A stretch of DNA of 45,682 nt from Burkholderiaceae bacterium (GTDB lineage Bacteria; Pseudomonadota; Gammaproteobacteria; Burkholderiales; Burkholderiaceae_B). The stretch lies in NCBI GenBank assembly GCA_007116135.1, contig SKIZ01000004.1:1-45682 (forward strand). Direction: 5' to 3'. A model generated the notes under the pieces. The model was given only the letters and a program-made list of their open reading frames with translations. It was not told the DNA's origin and did not search any database. The translations under genes and the position numbers were made by a program. Each line of letters begins with the position of its first letter. Position 1 is the stretch's first letter. Shown piece after piece: positions 35,062 to 42,678 of the stretch.

Positions 35062-35096
35062 ATTATATTTACTAATAAATTATTGTCTAATATAAT
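35062..35096. promoter_or_regulatory. Palindromic operator with overlapping divergent promoters (persulfide regulon)
   Basis: A 35-bp AT-rich imperfect palindrome is centred at 35079: outer arms 35062-35070 and 35088-35096 (ATTATATT with AATATAAT in the paired positions), inner core AATAA-A-TTATT (35074-35084). It holds a plus-strand promoter (TTTACT 35068-35073, TATAAT 35091-35096, 17-base spacer) and a minus-strand promoter (TTAGAC as the complement of 35085-35090, TATAAT as the complement of 35062-35067, 17-base spacer). A bound repressor dimer would block both directions. Confidence 0.75.
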
Positions 35097-35132
35097 GTAA
35101 GTGTTCGTTATAAGCCAACCAGGAGTGTCGAC

Positions 35133-35990
35133 ATGCGGGTGCAGCCATTTTTTGACCACGACACATTCACATTCACTTACGTGGTCGATGACGGGCCGGG
35201 GACAGACTGCGCCATCATCGACTCGGTACTTAACTACGACCCCAAGTCAGGTCGAACGAGCACCACCGGTGCTGATGCCGTCATCGCTTATGTAAAACAA
35301 AACCAATTGAAAACCCAATGGTTGCTCGAAACCCATGCGCACGCCGACCATTTGTCGGCAGCCCCATACCTCAAGCGAGCCCTTGGCGGCCAGATTGCGA
35401 TTGGGCGAGCTATTAAGACGGTTCAAGGCGTTTTCAAGGAAATCTTTAACCTTGAGCCGCAGTTCCGGCTCGACGGGTCACAGTTTGATCACCTTTTCGA
35501 GCCTGACGAGCACTTCAAGATTGGTACCATTGACGCACAGGCTTGGCATGTCCCTGGGCACACTCCCGCAGACATGGCTTATGTCGTCAATGGCGATTCG
35601 GTGTTTGTTGGCGACACGCTATTTATGCCAGATGTCGGCTCAGCGCGCTGTGACTTCCCTGGCGGCAACGCCAATACGCTCTACAGCTCAGTTAAGCGAT
35701 TGTTAAGTCTGCCGCCGCACACCCGTCTTTTTATGTGTCACGACTATCCCCCAGAGTCAAGGCAAGTGCGCCATGAAACGACCGTGGCCGAACAACGTGC
35801 CAGCAATATTCATCTGCATGATGGTATCAGTGAGGATGAGTTTGTTGCCATGCGAACCACGCGTGATGCCACCTTGGCCATGCCTACCCTGTTGCTGCCT
35901 TCGATACAAGTGAACATTCGCGCCGGCGAATTGCCTCCGGCCGAAAGCAACGGTGTTCGGTACCTGAAAATTCCGCTCGATGCGGTTTGA
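35133..35990 (+). CDS. Persulfide dioxygenase-like metallo-beta-lactamase-fold protein (Blh/ETHE1 type)
   Basis: This 285-residue MBL-fold enzyme probably oxidises glutathione persulfide to sulfite and glutathione, with mononuclear iron. The metal motif is ETHAHADHLSAAPYL (His68, His70, Asp72, His73), with further ligands in WHVPGHTPADMAYVV and FVGDTLFMPDVGSARCDFPGG; the last stretch is diagnostic for the persulfide dioxygenase clade. It also fits Blh of the BigR operon. A strong AGGAG sits seven bases before ATG 35133, and its promoter lies in the divergent palindrome next to the repressor. The product sulfite is not obviously handled by other genes nearby. Confidence 0.93.
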   Translation: MRVQPFFDHDTFTFTYVVDDGPGTDCAIIDSVLNYDPKSGRTSTTGADAVIAYVKQNQLKTQWLLETHAHADHLSAAPYLKRALGGQIAIGRAIKTVQGVFKEIFNLEPQFRLDGSQFDHLFEPDEHFKIGTIDAQAWHVPGHTPADMAYVVNGDSVFVGDTLFMPDVGSARCDFPGGNANTLYSSVKRLLSLPPHTRLFMCHDYPPESRQVRHETTVAEQRASNIHLHDGISEDEFVAMRTTRDATLAMPTLLLPSIQVNIRAGELPPAESNGVRYLKIPLDAV

Positions 35991-35999
35991 GTAATCTGC

Positions 36000-37484
36000 A
36001 TGTTTGACTGGGCCGAATCAGATCCAACGCTGCCTGACGAGCAGGCCAAGCCCCTGATTGCCGCTTTACGCACCCAGCTATTGCGTGCGCAATATCGCTT
36101 GCTTGAGCGCAAGGACCGCGCTCTACTTATTTTGATTGGTGGGATTGATGGCGCAGGCAAGGGCGACACCATCAACTTGTTAAACAACTGGATGGATGGT
36201 CACCACATCCGCACGATTGCATTTAATCAGCCCACCGAAGATGAGCGGGTCTATCCTCGACAGTACCGGTTCTGGCGGGCATTACCGGCTCGCGGCGAAA
36301 TCGGCATCGTATTTGGCTCGGGCTATGCACCGCTGATTAGATTGGCTGCAAAAAAGAAGCCCAACCAAATTGAACTTGAAAACATGATCATGACAAGCCG
36401 ACGCTACGAGGCTGACTTGGCAGCCAACGGCGTCCAAGTGATCAAGCTCTGGTTCCACCTATCAAAGAAAGCGCAAGGCGCGCGCATGCTTGATCTGCTT
36501 GAAAACCCATCAACGGCCTGGAAGGTGGGCCCGCAAGATCGCAAAGTGCACAAAAACTTTAATCGTATCCGTGCCGCTGCACAACGAGTCATCGAGGCCA
36601 CTGATTCCGAGCATGCCCCGTGGACCATCATTGCCGCGGCCGATAACAATTTACGCGTTGTCCAAACCGGTCAAGCCGTATTGCAAGCTCTGAAACGCTC
36701 GCGCATCCGAGTCGCACCCGTGCATGATCCGGCCGAACCACTGCCGATGAAAAGACCTTTTAATCCTCTGGCGCACCTCGACTACACGGCTGCCTTGCCA
36801 AAGGATGAATACGACCAAGCGCTGTTGCAATGGCAAAACAAGCTTGCCACACTCGTGCGCAGCCCAGCCTTTGCAAAAAAGCATGCGCTCATGGTCGTGT
36901 TTGAGGGCTCCGATGCCGCTGGCAAAGGCGGGGCTATTCGGCGTATCACCGAGGCGATTGACGCGCGTCAATACGAAATCACGCCCGTGGCGGCACCCAA
37001 ACCCTTTGAGCTCAGTCGCCCCTATCTATGGCGATTCTGGCGACGTGTTCCTCGGCTTGGTCGAATCGCTATTTTTGACCGCTCCTGGTACGGACGTGTG
37101 CTGGTTGAGCGTGTTGAAAAATTAGCCCCCCAAGCCGCTTGGCGCCGAGCCTTTGGTGAGATCAACGCGTTTGAACAGCAACTGGTTCGCGACGGTATCA
37201 TCATGGTTAAGTTCTGGTTAGGAATCACAGCCCAAGAGCAGCTCGCACGCTTTGAAGACCGTCAGTCGCGTCCTTACAAGCAATACAAGATCACCGAGGA
37301 AGATTGGCGTAACCGCAACCAGTGGAAGGCCTACGAGGCCGCGGCAAGAGAGATGCTCACCAAGACAGATACCGATGACGCCGCCTGGCATGTGATTGCA
37401 GCTAACGACAAACGCTATGCGCGCGTTGAAGTACTCAAACGTCTTGTGCAAAGCATCGAAGAGCAACTAGCCAAGCATGGATAA
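36000..37484 (+). CDS. pap: Polyphosphate:AMP phosphotransferase (double PPK2 domain)
   Basis: This 494-residue protein consists of two PPK2 domains and transfers phosphate from polyphosphate to AMP (class II PPK2). The N-terminal domain has Walker A GGIDGAGKGDTINLL and a degenerated second motif (IVFGSGYAPLI), while the C-terminal domain is intact: FEGSDAAGKGGAIRRI and IFDRSWYGRVLVERVE. This asymmetry is known in the family, where catalysis lies in the C-terminal half. A conserved lid region with RPYKQYKITEEDWRNRNQW follows. It starts ten bases after the persulfide dioxygenase stop and overlaps the HIT gene by 8 bases, so it shares a transcript at least with the latter. Confidence 0.95.
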   Translation: MFDWAESDPTLPDEQAKPLIAALRTQLLRAQYRLLERKDRALLILIGGIDGAGKGDTINLLNNWMDGHHIRTIAFNQPTEDERVYPRQYRFWRALPARGEIGIVFGSGYAPLIRLAAKKKPNQIELENMIMTSRRYEADLAANGVQVIKLWFHLSKKAQGARMLDLLENPSTAWKVGPQDRKVHKNFNRIRAAAQRVIEATDSEHAPWTIIAAADNNLRVVQTGQAVLQALKRSRIRVAPVHDPAEPLPMKRPFNPLAHLDYTAALPKDEYDQALLQWQNKLATLVRSPAFAKKHALMVVFEGSDAAGKGGAIRRITEAIDARQYEITPVAAPKPFELSRPYLWRFWRRVPRLGRIAIFDRSWYGRVLVERVEKLAPQAAWRRAFGEINAFEQQLVRDGIIMVKFWLGITAQEQLARFEDRQSRPYKQYKITEEDWRNRNQWKAYEAAAREMLTKTDTDDAAWHVIAANDKRYARVEVLKRLVQSIEEQLAKHG

Positions 37485-37926
37485 GCCAGAAAGCTGCCCG
37501 CTATGCGCCAACGTGCTTGAGGGCGAGATTGTGCGCACCGCTCAATTTGTCATTGTCCAGGCCAATGAACCACTTTTCCCAGGTTTTACCCGCGTCGTTT
37601 GGCGCGACCACGTCGCTGAAATGACGCAATTAAGTGACCGTTCACGCCATGACCTGATGCAAGCTGTGTTCGACGTCGAGCGCATCATGCGGCACGTGCT
37701 CGCGCCAAACAAGGTCAACCTAGCTAGTCTTGGCAACCAAGTGCCCCATTTGCATTGGCACGTCGTTGCGCGCTGGCATGATGACGCCGCTTTTCCGGCT
37801 TCGGTCTGGAGCCCAGCAGCCATCACAACAGCAAGCAGTCAGCGGGTTCGCACCACACTAGCCTTACTGAACGACTATCATGACGCTTTAAGGCAACACT
37901 TCCAGACCAATCATGATGACCAGTGA
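37477..37926 (+). CDS. HIT-family nucleotide-binding protein
   Basis: This 149-residue protein has one histidine-triad domain. The His triad is HLHWHVVARW (about residues 87-96; H-x-H-x-H), preceded by the conserved LASLGNQVPHLH. An N-terminal CPLCAN cysteine pair is typical of bacterial HIT proteins, some of which hydrolyse dinucleoside polyphosphates or AMP-derivatives. Its start lies inside the end of pap and its end overlaps the lyase gene by 14 bases. A job in removing nucleotide side products of the polyphosphate pathway is plausible but inferred only from the neighbourhood. Confidence 0.92.
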   Translation: MDKPESCPLCANVLEGEIVRTAQFVIVQANEPLFPGFTRVVWRDHVAEMTQLSDRSRHDLMQAVFDVERIMRHVLAPNKVNLASLGNQVPHLHWHVVARWHDDAAFPASVWSPAAITTASSQRVRTTLALLNDYHDALRQHFQTNHDDQ

Positions 37927-38842
37927 AATTCATGCCACATGGCGCTCAATGCTTTTTGTCCCAGCCAATAGCGAGAAATTTTTACAAAGTGCGCTCAAAC
38001 GCTCGGCCGACGCGATCCAGCTTGACCTCGAAGACGCTTGTCCACCTGACCTCAAAACCGCCACCCGAGCACGTATCGGGGAGCTAGCCCAGCTTGCTAG
38101 TTCGGCTGGGTTTGACGTCATCGTGCGCGTGAACCGGCCATGGCGCCTACTCGTTCGAGACCTTGAAGCCTGTGTGCATCCGGCGATCAAAGCGTTGACC
38201 TTGCCCAAAGTGCCCGATGGTTCTTTCATACGCAGCGTCGCTGAAGTTCTTGCGCAGGTTGAACAAGAAAAGGGCATGCCGGTCGGTCACACTCAGTTAA
38301 TTGCGATGGTTGAAGATGCCGATGGTTTAGCCAACATGGATGACATCGCACGCGCGCACCCGCGCCTATACGGCATGATTGTGGGCGCCGAAGACCTTGC
38401 CGTTTCCATGCGCATGGCCGTCGATCCCGATGGCCTTTATGTGCCCAACATCATGGCGGTCGCTGCCTGCCGACGTGCCGGGATTGTGCCCATTGGATTT
38501 GTTGGTTCCGTGGCGGACTTTGCTGATCAGGATAAATTCAAGCAAACCGTGCAACGAGCAGCTCGGCTTGGATTCGAAGGCGCCTTTTGCATTCATCCCT
38601 CGCAAATCGAACCTGCTAATGAAGCTTTTAGCCCAGACGCCAAGGCCGTTGAGCGCGCGCGCGCGCTCGTGGCCACTTTTGAGCAAGCCCGCGCCAATGG
38701 TCAGGCAACGTGCACCTTTGAGTCACGCATGGTCGATGCCCCGGTCGTGGCCCAGGCACACTTGCTCATCGAGCGCGACGAGGCATTAAAAGCAATGCTC
38801 GCGCGTCGGCAAACGGCCAAGGGTGACAACTCTAGTGCCTGA
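37913..38842 (+). CDS. HpcH/HpaI-family CoA-ester lyase (CitE-like)
   Basis: This 309-residue TIM-barrel enzyme belongs to the CitE/malyl-CoA lyase group: RSMLFVPANSEKFLQSALKRSADAIQLDLEDACPPDLK at the N-terminus (acidic metal-binding Glu/Asp), RVNRPW, LTLPKVP, IAMVEDADGLANMDDIA, and MIVGAEDLAVSMRM. Members cleave malyl-CoA, citramalyl-CoA or citryl-thioesters, or hydrolyse malyl-CoA. No citD or citF is nearby, so a citrate lyase subunit is unlikely; citramalyl-CoA or malyl-CoA is more likely. The gene overlaps the HIT gene before it (ATG pair 37913, 37916) and ung after it. CFESRMVDAPVV-like C-terminal sequence is normal. Confidence 0.88.
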   Translation: MMTSEIHATWRSMLFVPANSEKFLQSALKRSADAIQLDLEDACPPDLKTATRARIGELAQLASSAGFDVIVRVNRPWRLLVRDLEACVHPAIKALTLPKVPDGSFIRSVAEVLAQVEQEKGMPVGHTQLIAMVEDADGLANMDDIARAHPRLYGMIVGAEDLAVSMRMAVDPDGLYVPNIMAVAACRRAGIVPIGFVGSVADFADQDKFKQTVQRAARLGFEGAFCIHPSQIEPANEAFSPDAKAVERARALVATFEQARANGQATCTFESRMVDAPVVAQAHLLIERDEALKAMLARRQTAKGDNSSA

Positions 38843-39569
38843 GGCCGCGAACAACGAACTGCTCGATGCTACTGCGCTAGAGACCGACCGTTTGCCCCCA
38901 TGCTGGCAGGCGGTACTAACCATGCACCCGGCAAGCCTGCAGCTGGCCCGAATTAAGGCTGCGATTGCCGCCGAGCTTGGTGCTGGCGTCAAGATCTATC
39001 CACAACACCCCTGGCGAGCCTTATGTCTGACACCGTTAGCTGACATCCGCGTCGTGATCTTGGGGCAAGACCCCTATCACGGCCCTGGACAAGCCCAGGG
39101 TCTAGCCTTCTCGGTAGCGTCAAGCTCTAAGGCGCCACCAAGCCTGAGAAATATCTTTCTTGAAATATCGCGCGACCAAGCCCTCGCCGAAAGTTGCTCG
39201 ACCCATCACCCCGACCCGGACTTAACGCGCTGGGCCAAACAAGGCGTGTTGCTGCTTAATACCGCCCTGACGGTGCGCAGCGGCGAACCCGCTTCACACG
39301 CCAAACTCGGCTGGCAAGTGGTGACCGATAGCATCATTGCAGCGGTCGCTAGACGCGAGCAGCCAACGGTATTCATGCTTTGGGGGGCTCACGCACAAAG
39401 TCGAATAGAGACCATCTCGAACCAAAGCCACCGGCACCTGATTCTTTGCGCAAACCACCCCTCTCCCTTATCGGCACGTCGAGCACCCATCCCGTTTTTA
39501 GGCTGCGGGCATTTCGGGCAGGCCAACCAGTGGTTAATGGCCCAGGCGATAGAGCCAATTCTTTGGTAG
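38835..39569 (+). CDS. ung: Uracil-DNA glycosylase
   Basis: This 244-residue family 1 enzyme excises uracil from DNA. Motif A is VVILGQDPYHGPGQAQGLAFSV with the catalytic Asp, the uracil-binding region is GVLLLNTALTVRSGEPASH, and motif B is ANHPSPLSARR with the catalytic His. I chose GTG 38835 because AAGGGTGA at 38819-38826 fits as its ribosome site with 8-base spacing; another in-frame GTG at 38823 lies inside that site and adds four residues. Both starts overlap the lyase gene. Following trp genes and lying before the helicase, it ends the 36-39.6 kb run. Confidence 0.95.
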   Translation: MPEAANNELLDATALETDRLPPCWQAVLTMHPASLQLARIKAAIAAELGAGVKIYPQHPWRALCLTPLADIRVVILGQDPYHGPGQAQGLAFSVASSSKAPPSLRNIFLEISRDQALAESCSTHHPDPDLTRWAKQGVLLLNTALTVRSGEPASHAKLGWQVVTDSIIAAVARREQPTVFMLWGAHAQSRIETISNQSHRHLILCANHPSPLSARRAPIPFLGCGHFGQANQWLMAQAIEPILW

Positions 39570-39701
39570 GCATTTGTGTGTCCAAGGCCTCTGGTTGAAC
39601 TTATCGCATCACTCATTTGCCGAAACAGCACGTTTTTGCTGCGCCGCAGCTAAAAATAGACTACACTTCGCCCTCGTATAAATTTTTAATCGCTTCCTGA
39701 C

Positions 39702-39776
39702 CTCTTTCCTTTCGCGGCTGACAAGGCCCTTTGCAAGCGTTCGGTTGTCCCGGTCGGCACGATTCAAAGGAAAGAG
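39702..39776 (+). promoter_or_regulatory. 5' leader stem that buries the helicase ribosome binding site
   Basis: CTCTTTCCTTT (39702-39712) and AAAGGAAAGAG (39766-39776) form a perfect 11-bp inverted repeat. The right arm contains the AAGGA ribosome binding site and ends two bases before the ATG at 39778. An inner stem, GCTGAC (39717-39722) with GTCGGC (39753-39758, one G-U), can extend the fold. If transcribed, this leader would hide the ribosome site, suggesting control by temperature, by the helicase itself or by an effector. The remaining intergenic bases 39570-39701 hold no gene I can see. Confidence 0.65.
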
Positions 39777-39777
39777 A

Positions 39778-41088
39778 ATGTCATTTCAAGCACTCGGGCT
39801 TGCTGCCCCTCTGCTAGCCGCTGTTTCGCGCGCTGGCTTTAACGAAGCAACCGCCGTTCAACAACAAGCCATCCCAGCCGCCCTTGCCGGGCAAGACCTG
39901 ATGGTCTCAGCACAAACCGGCAGTGGCAAGACCGCCGCCTTTATGCTGCCAGCCCTCAATCGCTTAAGCCAGCAAGCTGGCAAAGGCGGACGCGGTGTGC
40001 AGGTATTGGTATTGACACCGACGCGCGAATTAGCGATGCAGGTCAGTCAAGCCTCCAGTGAGCTTGGCAGTCAGATGCAAGGATTGCGCGTTGCCACCGT
40101 CGTCGGTGGCATGCCCTACGGCGCTCAACTTAAGGCACTGTCCAAGCGAGTCGATGTGCTGGTAGCCACACCAGGACGTCTGATGGACCACTTGCAAAGC
40201 AAGCGGGTCGATCTGTCGACTGTGCATACGCTCATCCTCGATGAAGCCGATCGCATGCTTGATATGGGTTTCATTGACGATATCAAGGCAATCGTGGCAC
40301 GCACGCCGGCGACGCGCCAAACTTTACTGTTCTCGGCCACGCTAGACGGTCATGTGGCCAAACTCGCACAAACCATGATGCGAGACCCGGTACAAATTCA
40401 GATCTCCGCACCCAAAGCACGGCACGCCCAGATCGAACAACACGTCCTGTACGCTGACAGCATTGAGCACAAAATACGCCTGCTTGACCATATGTTGCGC
40501 GATGCGGACATGGATCAAGCCATCGTCTTTACGGCCACCAAGCGTGGTGCTGACCAATTGGCTGATACCCTGAATGAACAAGGCTTTCACGCACAGGCAT
40601 TGCACGGTGACATGAACCAGCGTCAACGCACCCGCGCGCTCGCGTTGTTGCAACGCGGACACGTCAAAGTGCTGGTTGCAACGGATGTTGCCGCGCGTGG
40701 CATCGACGTTCAAACCATCAGCCACGCCATCAATTTTGATTTACCGATGCAAGCTGAGGACTACGTCCATCGAATCGGACGCACCGGTAGAGCCGGCCGT
40801 CAAGGCACTGCCATTACATTGGTTGAGCATCGGGATCGATTCAAAGTGCGCCGTATCGAGCAGTTTATCGGTCACGGCATTGCCACCTCGGAGATCGTCG
40901 GTCTAGAGCCCAAGAAAACCGCACCAAGCAAACCCAAACCGGCCAGCCATAAGGCACGTCGCCCTGGGTTTAACGGCAAACCTCAGTCAGCCAAACCGTA
41001 TACTGGCGGACATGCAAAACCAGCAAGACCCTCGACCCGCGCACGATCAGGCTCCGGTAGCACTGAGCGCAGACGCGCTCACGCATAG
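39778..41088 (+). CDS. rhlE: DEAD-box ATP-dependent RNA helicase (RhlE-like)
   Basis: This 436-residue helicase unwinds RNA duplexes during ribosome assembly or mRNA decay. All motifs are present: AVQQQAIPAALAGQD (Q motif), AQTGSGKTAAF (I), PTRELAMQV (Ia), TPGRLMDH (Ib), LILDEADRMLDMGFIDD (II), FSATLD (III), ATDVAARGIDV (V) and HRIGRTGRAGRQG (VI). From about residue 370 a basic, Lys/Pro/Arg/Ser-rich tail (KPKPASHKARRPGFNGKP) follows, typical of RhlE. I use ATG 39778 with AAGGA just upstream; a longer TTG frame from 39745 would run through the leader stem. The last 77 bases overlap the next gene. The assignment to RhlE rather than another DEAD-box subfamily is moderate. Confidence 0.92.
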   Translation: MSFQALGLAAPLLAAVSRAGFNEATAVQQQAIPAALAGQDLMVSAQTGSGKTAAFMLPALNRLSQQAGKGGRGVQVLVLTPTRELAMQVSQASSELGSQMQGLRVATVVGGMPYGAQLKALSKRVDVLVATPGRLMDHLQSKRVDLSTVHTLILDEADRMLDMGFIDDIKAIVARTPATRQTLLFSATLDGHVAKLAQTMMRDPVQIQISAPKARHAQIEQHVLYADSIEHKIRLLDHMLRDADMDQAIVFTATKRGADQLADTLNEQGFHAQALHGDMNQRQRTRALALLQRGHVKVLVATDVAARGIDVQTISHAINFDLPMQAEDYVHRIGRTGRAGRQGTAITLVEHRDRFKVRRIEQFIGHGIATSEIVGLEPKKTAPSKPKPASHKARRPGFNGKPQSAKPYTGGHAKPARPSTRARSGSGSTERRRAHA

Positions 41089-42196
41089 TGAGTCGGCCAG
41101 CCATCACTTGCGCACGCTTATAGCGCAAGCTGGTGGCTGGTTAAGTTTCGCCAATTGGATGCAAGGCGCACTGTATGCGCCTGAGTTAGGTTATTACACG
41201 GGTGGCTTACGTAAATTAGCAACTCGTGACACGCTACAAAACGTGTCTGGTATCAGTGGCGATTTTGTGACCGCGCCCGAACTATCACCGGTGTTTGGCC
41301 AAACCTTAGCGCAACAGTTCTCGGTCATCTTGCGCCAACAATCTAGACCCAAGATTCTCGAGTTTGGCGCCGGTTCAGGGCAACTAGCCCACGATCTTCT
41401 CGCAACACTAAGCAAGCTAGACCTAAAACCCGAATACTGGATTCTGGACGTTTCTGCTGACTTGCGTGCGCGCCAGGCTGACCGACTGGCCTGCTTTGGC
41501 ACTCAGGTCAAGTGGCTTGACCAACTTCCTGCTTCGTTCGAAGGTGTCGTGATCGCCAATGAGGTGCTCGATGCGATGCCGGTGCACTTAGTCGGTTGGA
41601 CAGCAGATTTGCAAGTGTTTGAGCGGGGCGTGGTTTGGCAAGATGATCATTTCGCATGGCATGATCAATTGGCGCCAGCCACACTGGCTCAAGCGCTGGC
41701 TAAGCGCATGCCAGCCTTACCAGGCTACCTCACCGAGATTAACCAAGCCGCGCAAGCTTGGACCCAGGCCATGGCCAAATGGCTTCGCTGGGGAGCGGCC
41801 TTCATTATTGACTATGGTTTTCCAGCCAACGAGTACTATCATCCGCAACGCCGCGAGGGCACACTGATGTGCCACATTCAGCACCGCAGTCACAGCAACC
41901 CTTTAATCTGGCCGGGCTTGCAAGACATCACGGCGCATATCGATTTTTCGGCGATTGCCCACACGGCCCATGACGCAGGACTCGATGTCCTGGGCTACAC
42001 CAGTCAAGCACGTTTTTTATTAAATGCTGGGCTCTTGCAGCAAATATCTGACACCGATTTACAACAACGTTGGGCGATTGACAAACTGATTTCTGAAGCC
42101 CAGATGGGTGAATTGTTTAAAGTGCTGGCAGTCGGTCGCGGTGTTGAGTCAACACTAGATGGCTTTGCCCGCGGCGATCGGCGACATCAGCTCTAA
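41012..42196 (+). CDS. MidA-type SAM-dependent methyltransferase
   Basis: This 394-residue protein belongs to the MidA/NDUFAF7 family (COG1565). NDUFAF7 methylates an Arg of the mitochondrial complex I subunit NDUFS2; the bacterial role is less certain. Family features are GGWLSFANWMQGALYAPELGYYTGG, DFVTAPELSPVFGQTLAQQ, the SAM motif LEFGAGSGQLAHDLL, VIANEVLDAMPVHLV, and FIIDYGFPANEYYHPQRREGTLMCHIQHRSH. The ATG at 41012 lies 77 bases inside the helicase gene in another frame; the first 25 residues are low-complexity, so a start further down (for example TTG 41107) cannot be excluded, as no good ribosome site is visible. Otherwise length and motifs are normal. Confidence 0.9.
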   Translation: MQNQQDPRPAHDQAPVALSADALTHSESASHHLRTLIAQAGGWLSFANWMQGALYAPELGYYTGGLRKLATRDTLQNVSGISGDFVTAPELSPVFGQTLAQQFSVILRQQSRPKILEFGAGSGQLAHDLLATLSKLDLKPEYWILDVSADLRARQADRLACFGTQVKWLDQLPASFEGVVIANEVLDAMPVHLVGWTADLQVFERGVVWQDDHFAWHDQLAPATLAQALAKRMPALPGYLTEINQAAQAWTQAMAKWLRWGAAFIIDYGFPANEYYHPQRREGTLMCHIQHRSHSNPLIWPGLQDITAHIDFSAIAHTAHDAGLDVLGYTSQARFLLNAGLLQQISDTDLQQRWAIDKLISEAQMGELFKVLAVGRGVESTLDGFARGDRRHQL

Positions 42197-42216
42197 AAGT
42201 GTCAAGGAACCTGAAG

Positions 42217-42678
42217 ATGAGCGAAAAAAAATCCCGCCAGACACGATCTGATTATCTGTTTTTCCACGAGCTCCAGACGCGGTGGAAGGACAATGACATC
42301 TACGGTCATGTCAACAACGTGGAGTATTACTCTTACTTTGATACCGCTGTGGCAGCCTTTCTTGTATCTAGGCTTGGGCTTTATTTCAAAACCAATCCGG
42401 TCATCGCTTACGTCATCGAAACGAGCTGCACTTACTTTGCACCATTGTCTTTTCCAGACAGCATCAAGGTCGGTGTCCGCATTGCCAAATTAGGCAACAG
42501 CAGTGTTCGTTACGAACTCGCTATCTTCAAAAACGACGAGGATCACGCCTGCGCGCAAGGCCATTTCGTGCATGTTTATGTCGACCGGGCAAGTGATAAA
42601 CCTGCACCCATTCCAGACGATGTGCGTTTTGCAATGCTATCTATTCTCACGCCGGCTGCTAGCGCAGGCTCGCTATAA
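42217..42678 (+). CDS. Acyl-CoA thioesterase, hotdog fold (4HBT type)
   Basis: This 153-residue single-hotdog protein belongs to the 4-hydroxybenzoyl-CoA thioesterase/YbgC superfamily. The catalytic region is WKDNDIYGHVNNVEYYSYFDTA, with the acidic residue and HVNN typical for the 4HBT type. It hydrolyses acyl-CoA esters; the acyl chain is unknown. I use ATG 42217 with AAGGA at 42204-42208 eight bases upstream, rejecting the longer GTG frame from 42199. Its end overlaps the convergent xthA gene by 20 bases. Confidence 0.88.
   Translation: MSEKKSRQTRSDYLFFHELQTRWKDNDIYGHVNNVEYYSYFDTAVAAFLVSRLGLYFKTNPVIAYVIETSCTYFAPLSFPDSIKVGVRIAKLGNSSVRYELAIFKNDEDHACAQGHFVHVYVDRASDKPAPIPDDVRFAMLSILTPAASAGSL

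Noticed and set aside
39633-39656. Inverted repeat around GCTG-CGCCG-CAGC between ung and the helicase
   Set aside because: T residues precede the stem and A residues follow it on both strands, so it is not a rho-independent terminator; no other role is evident.
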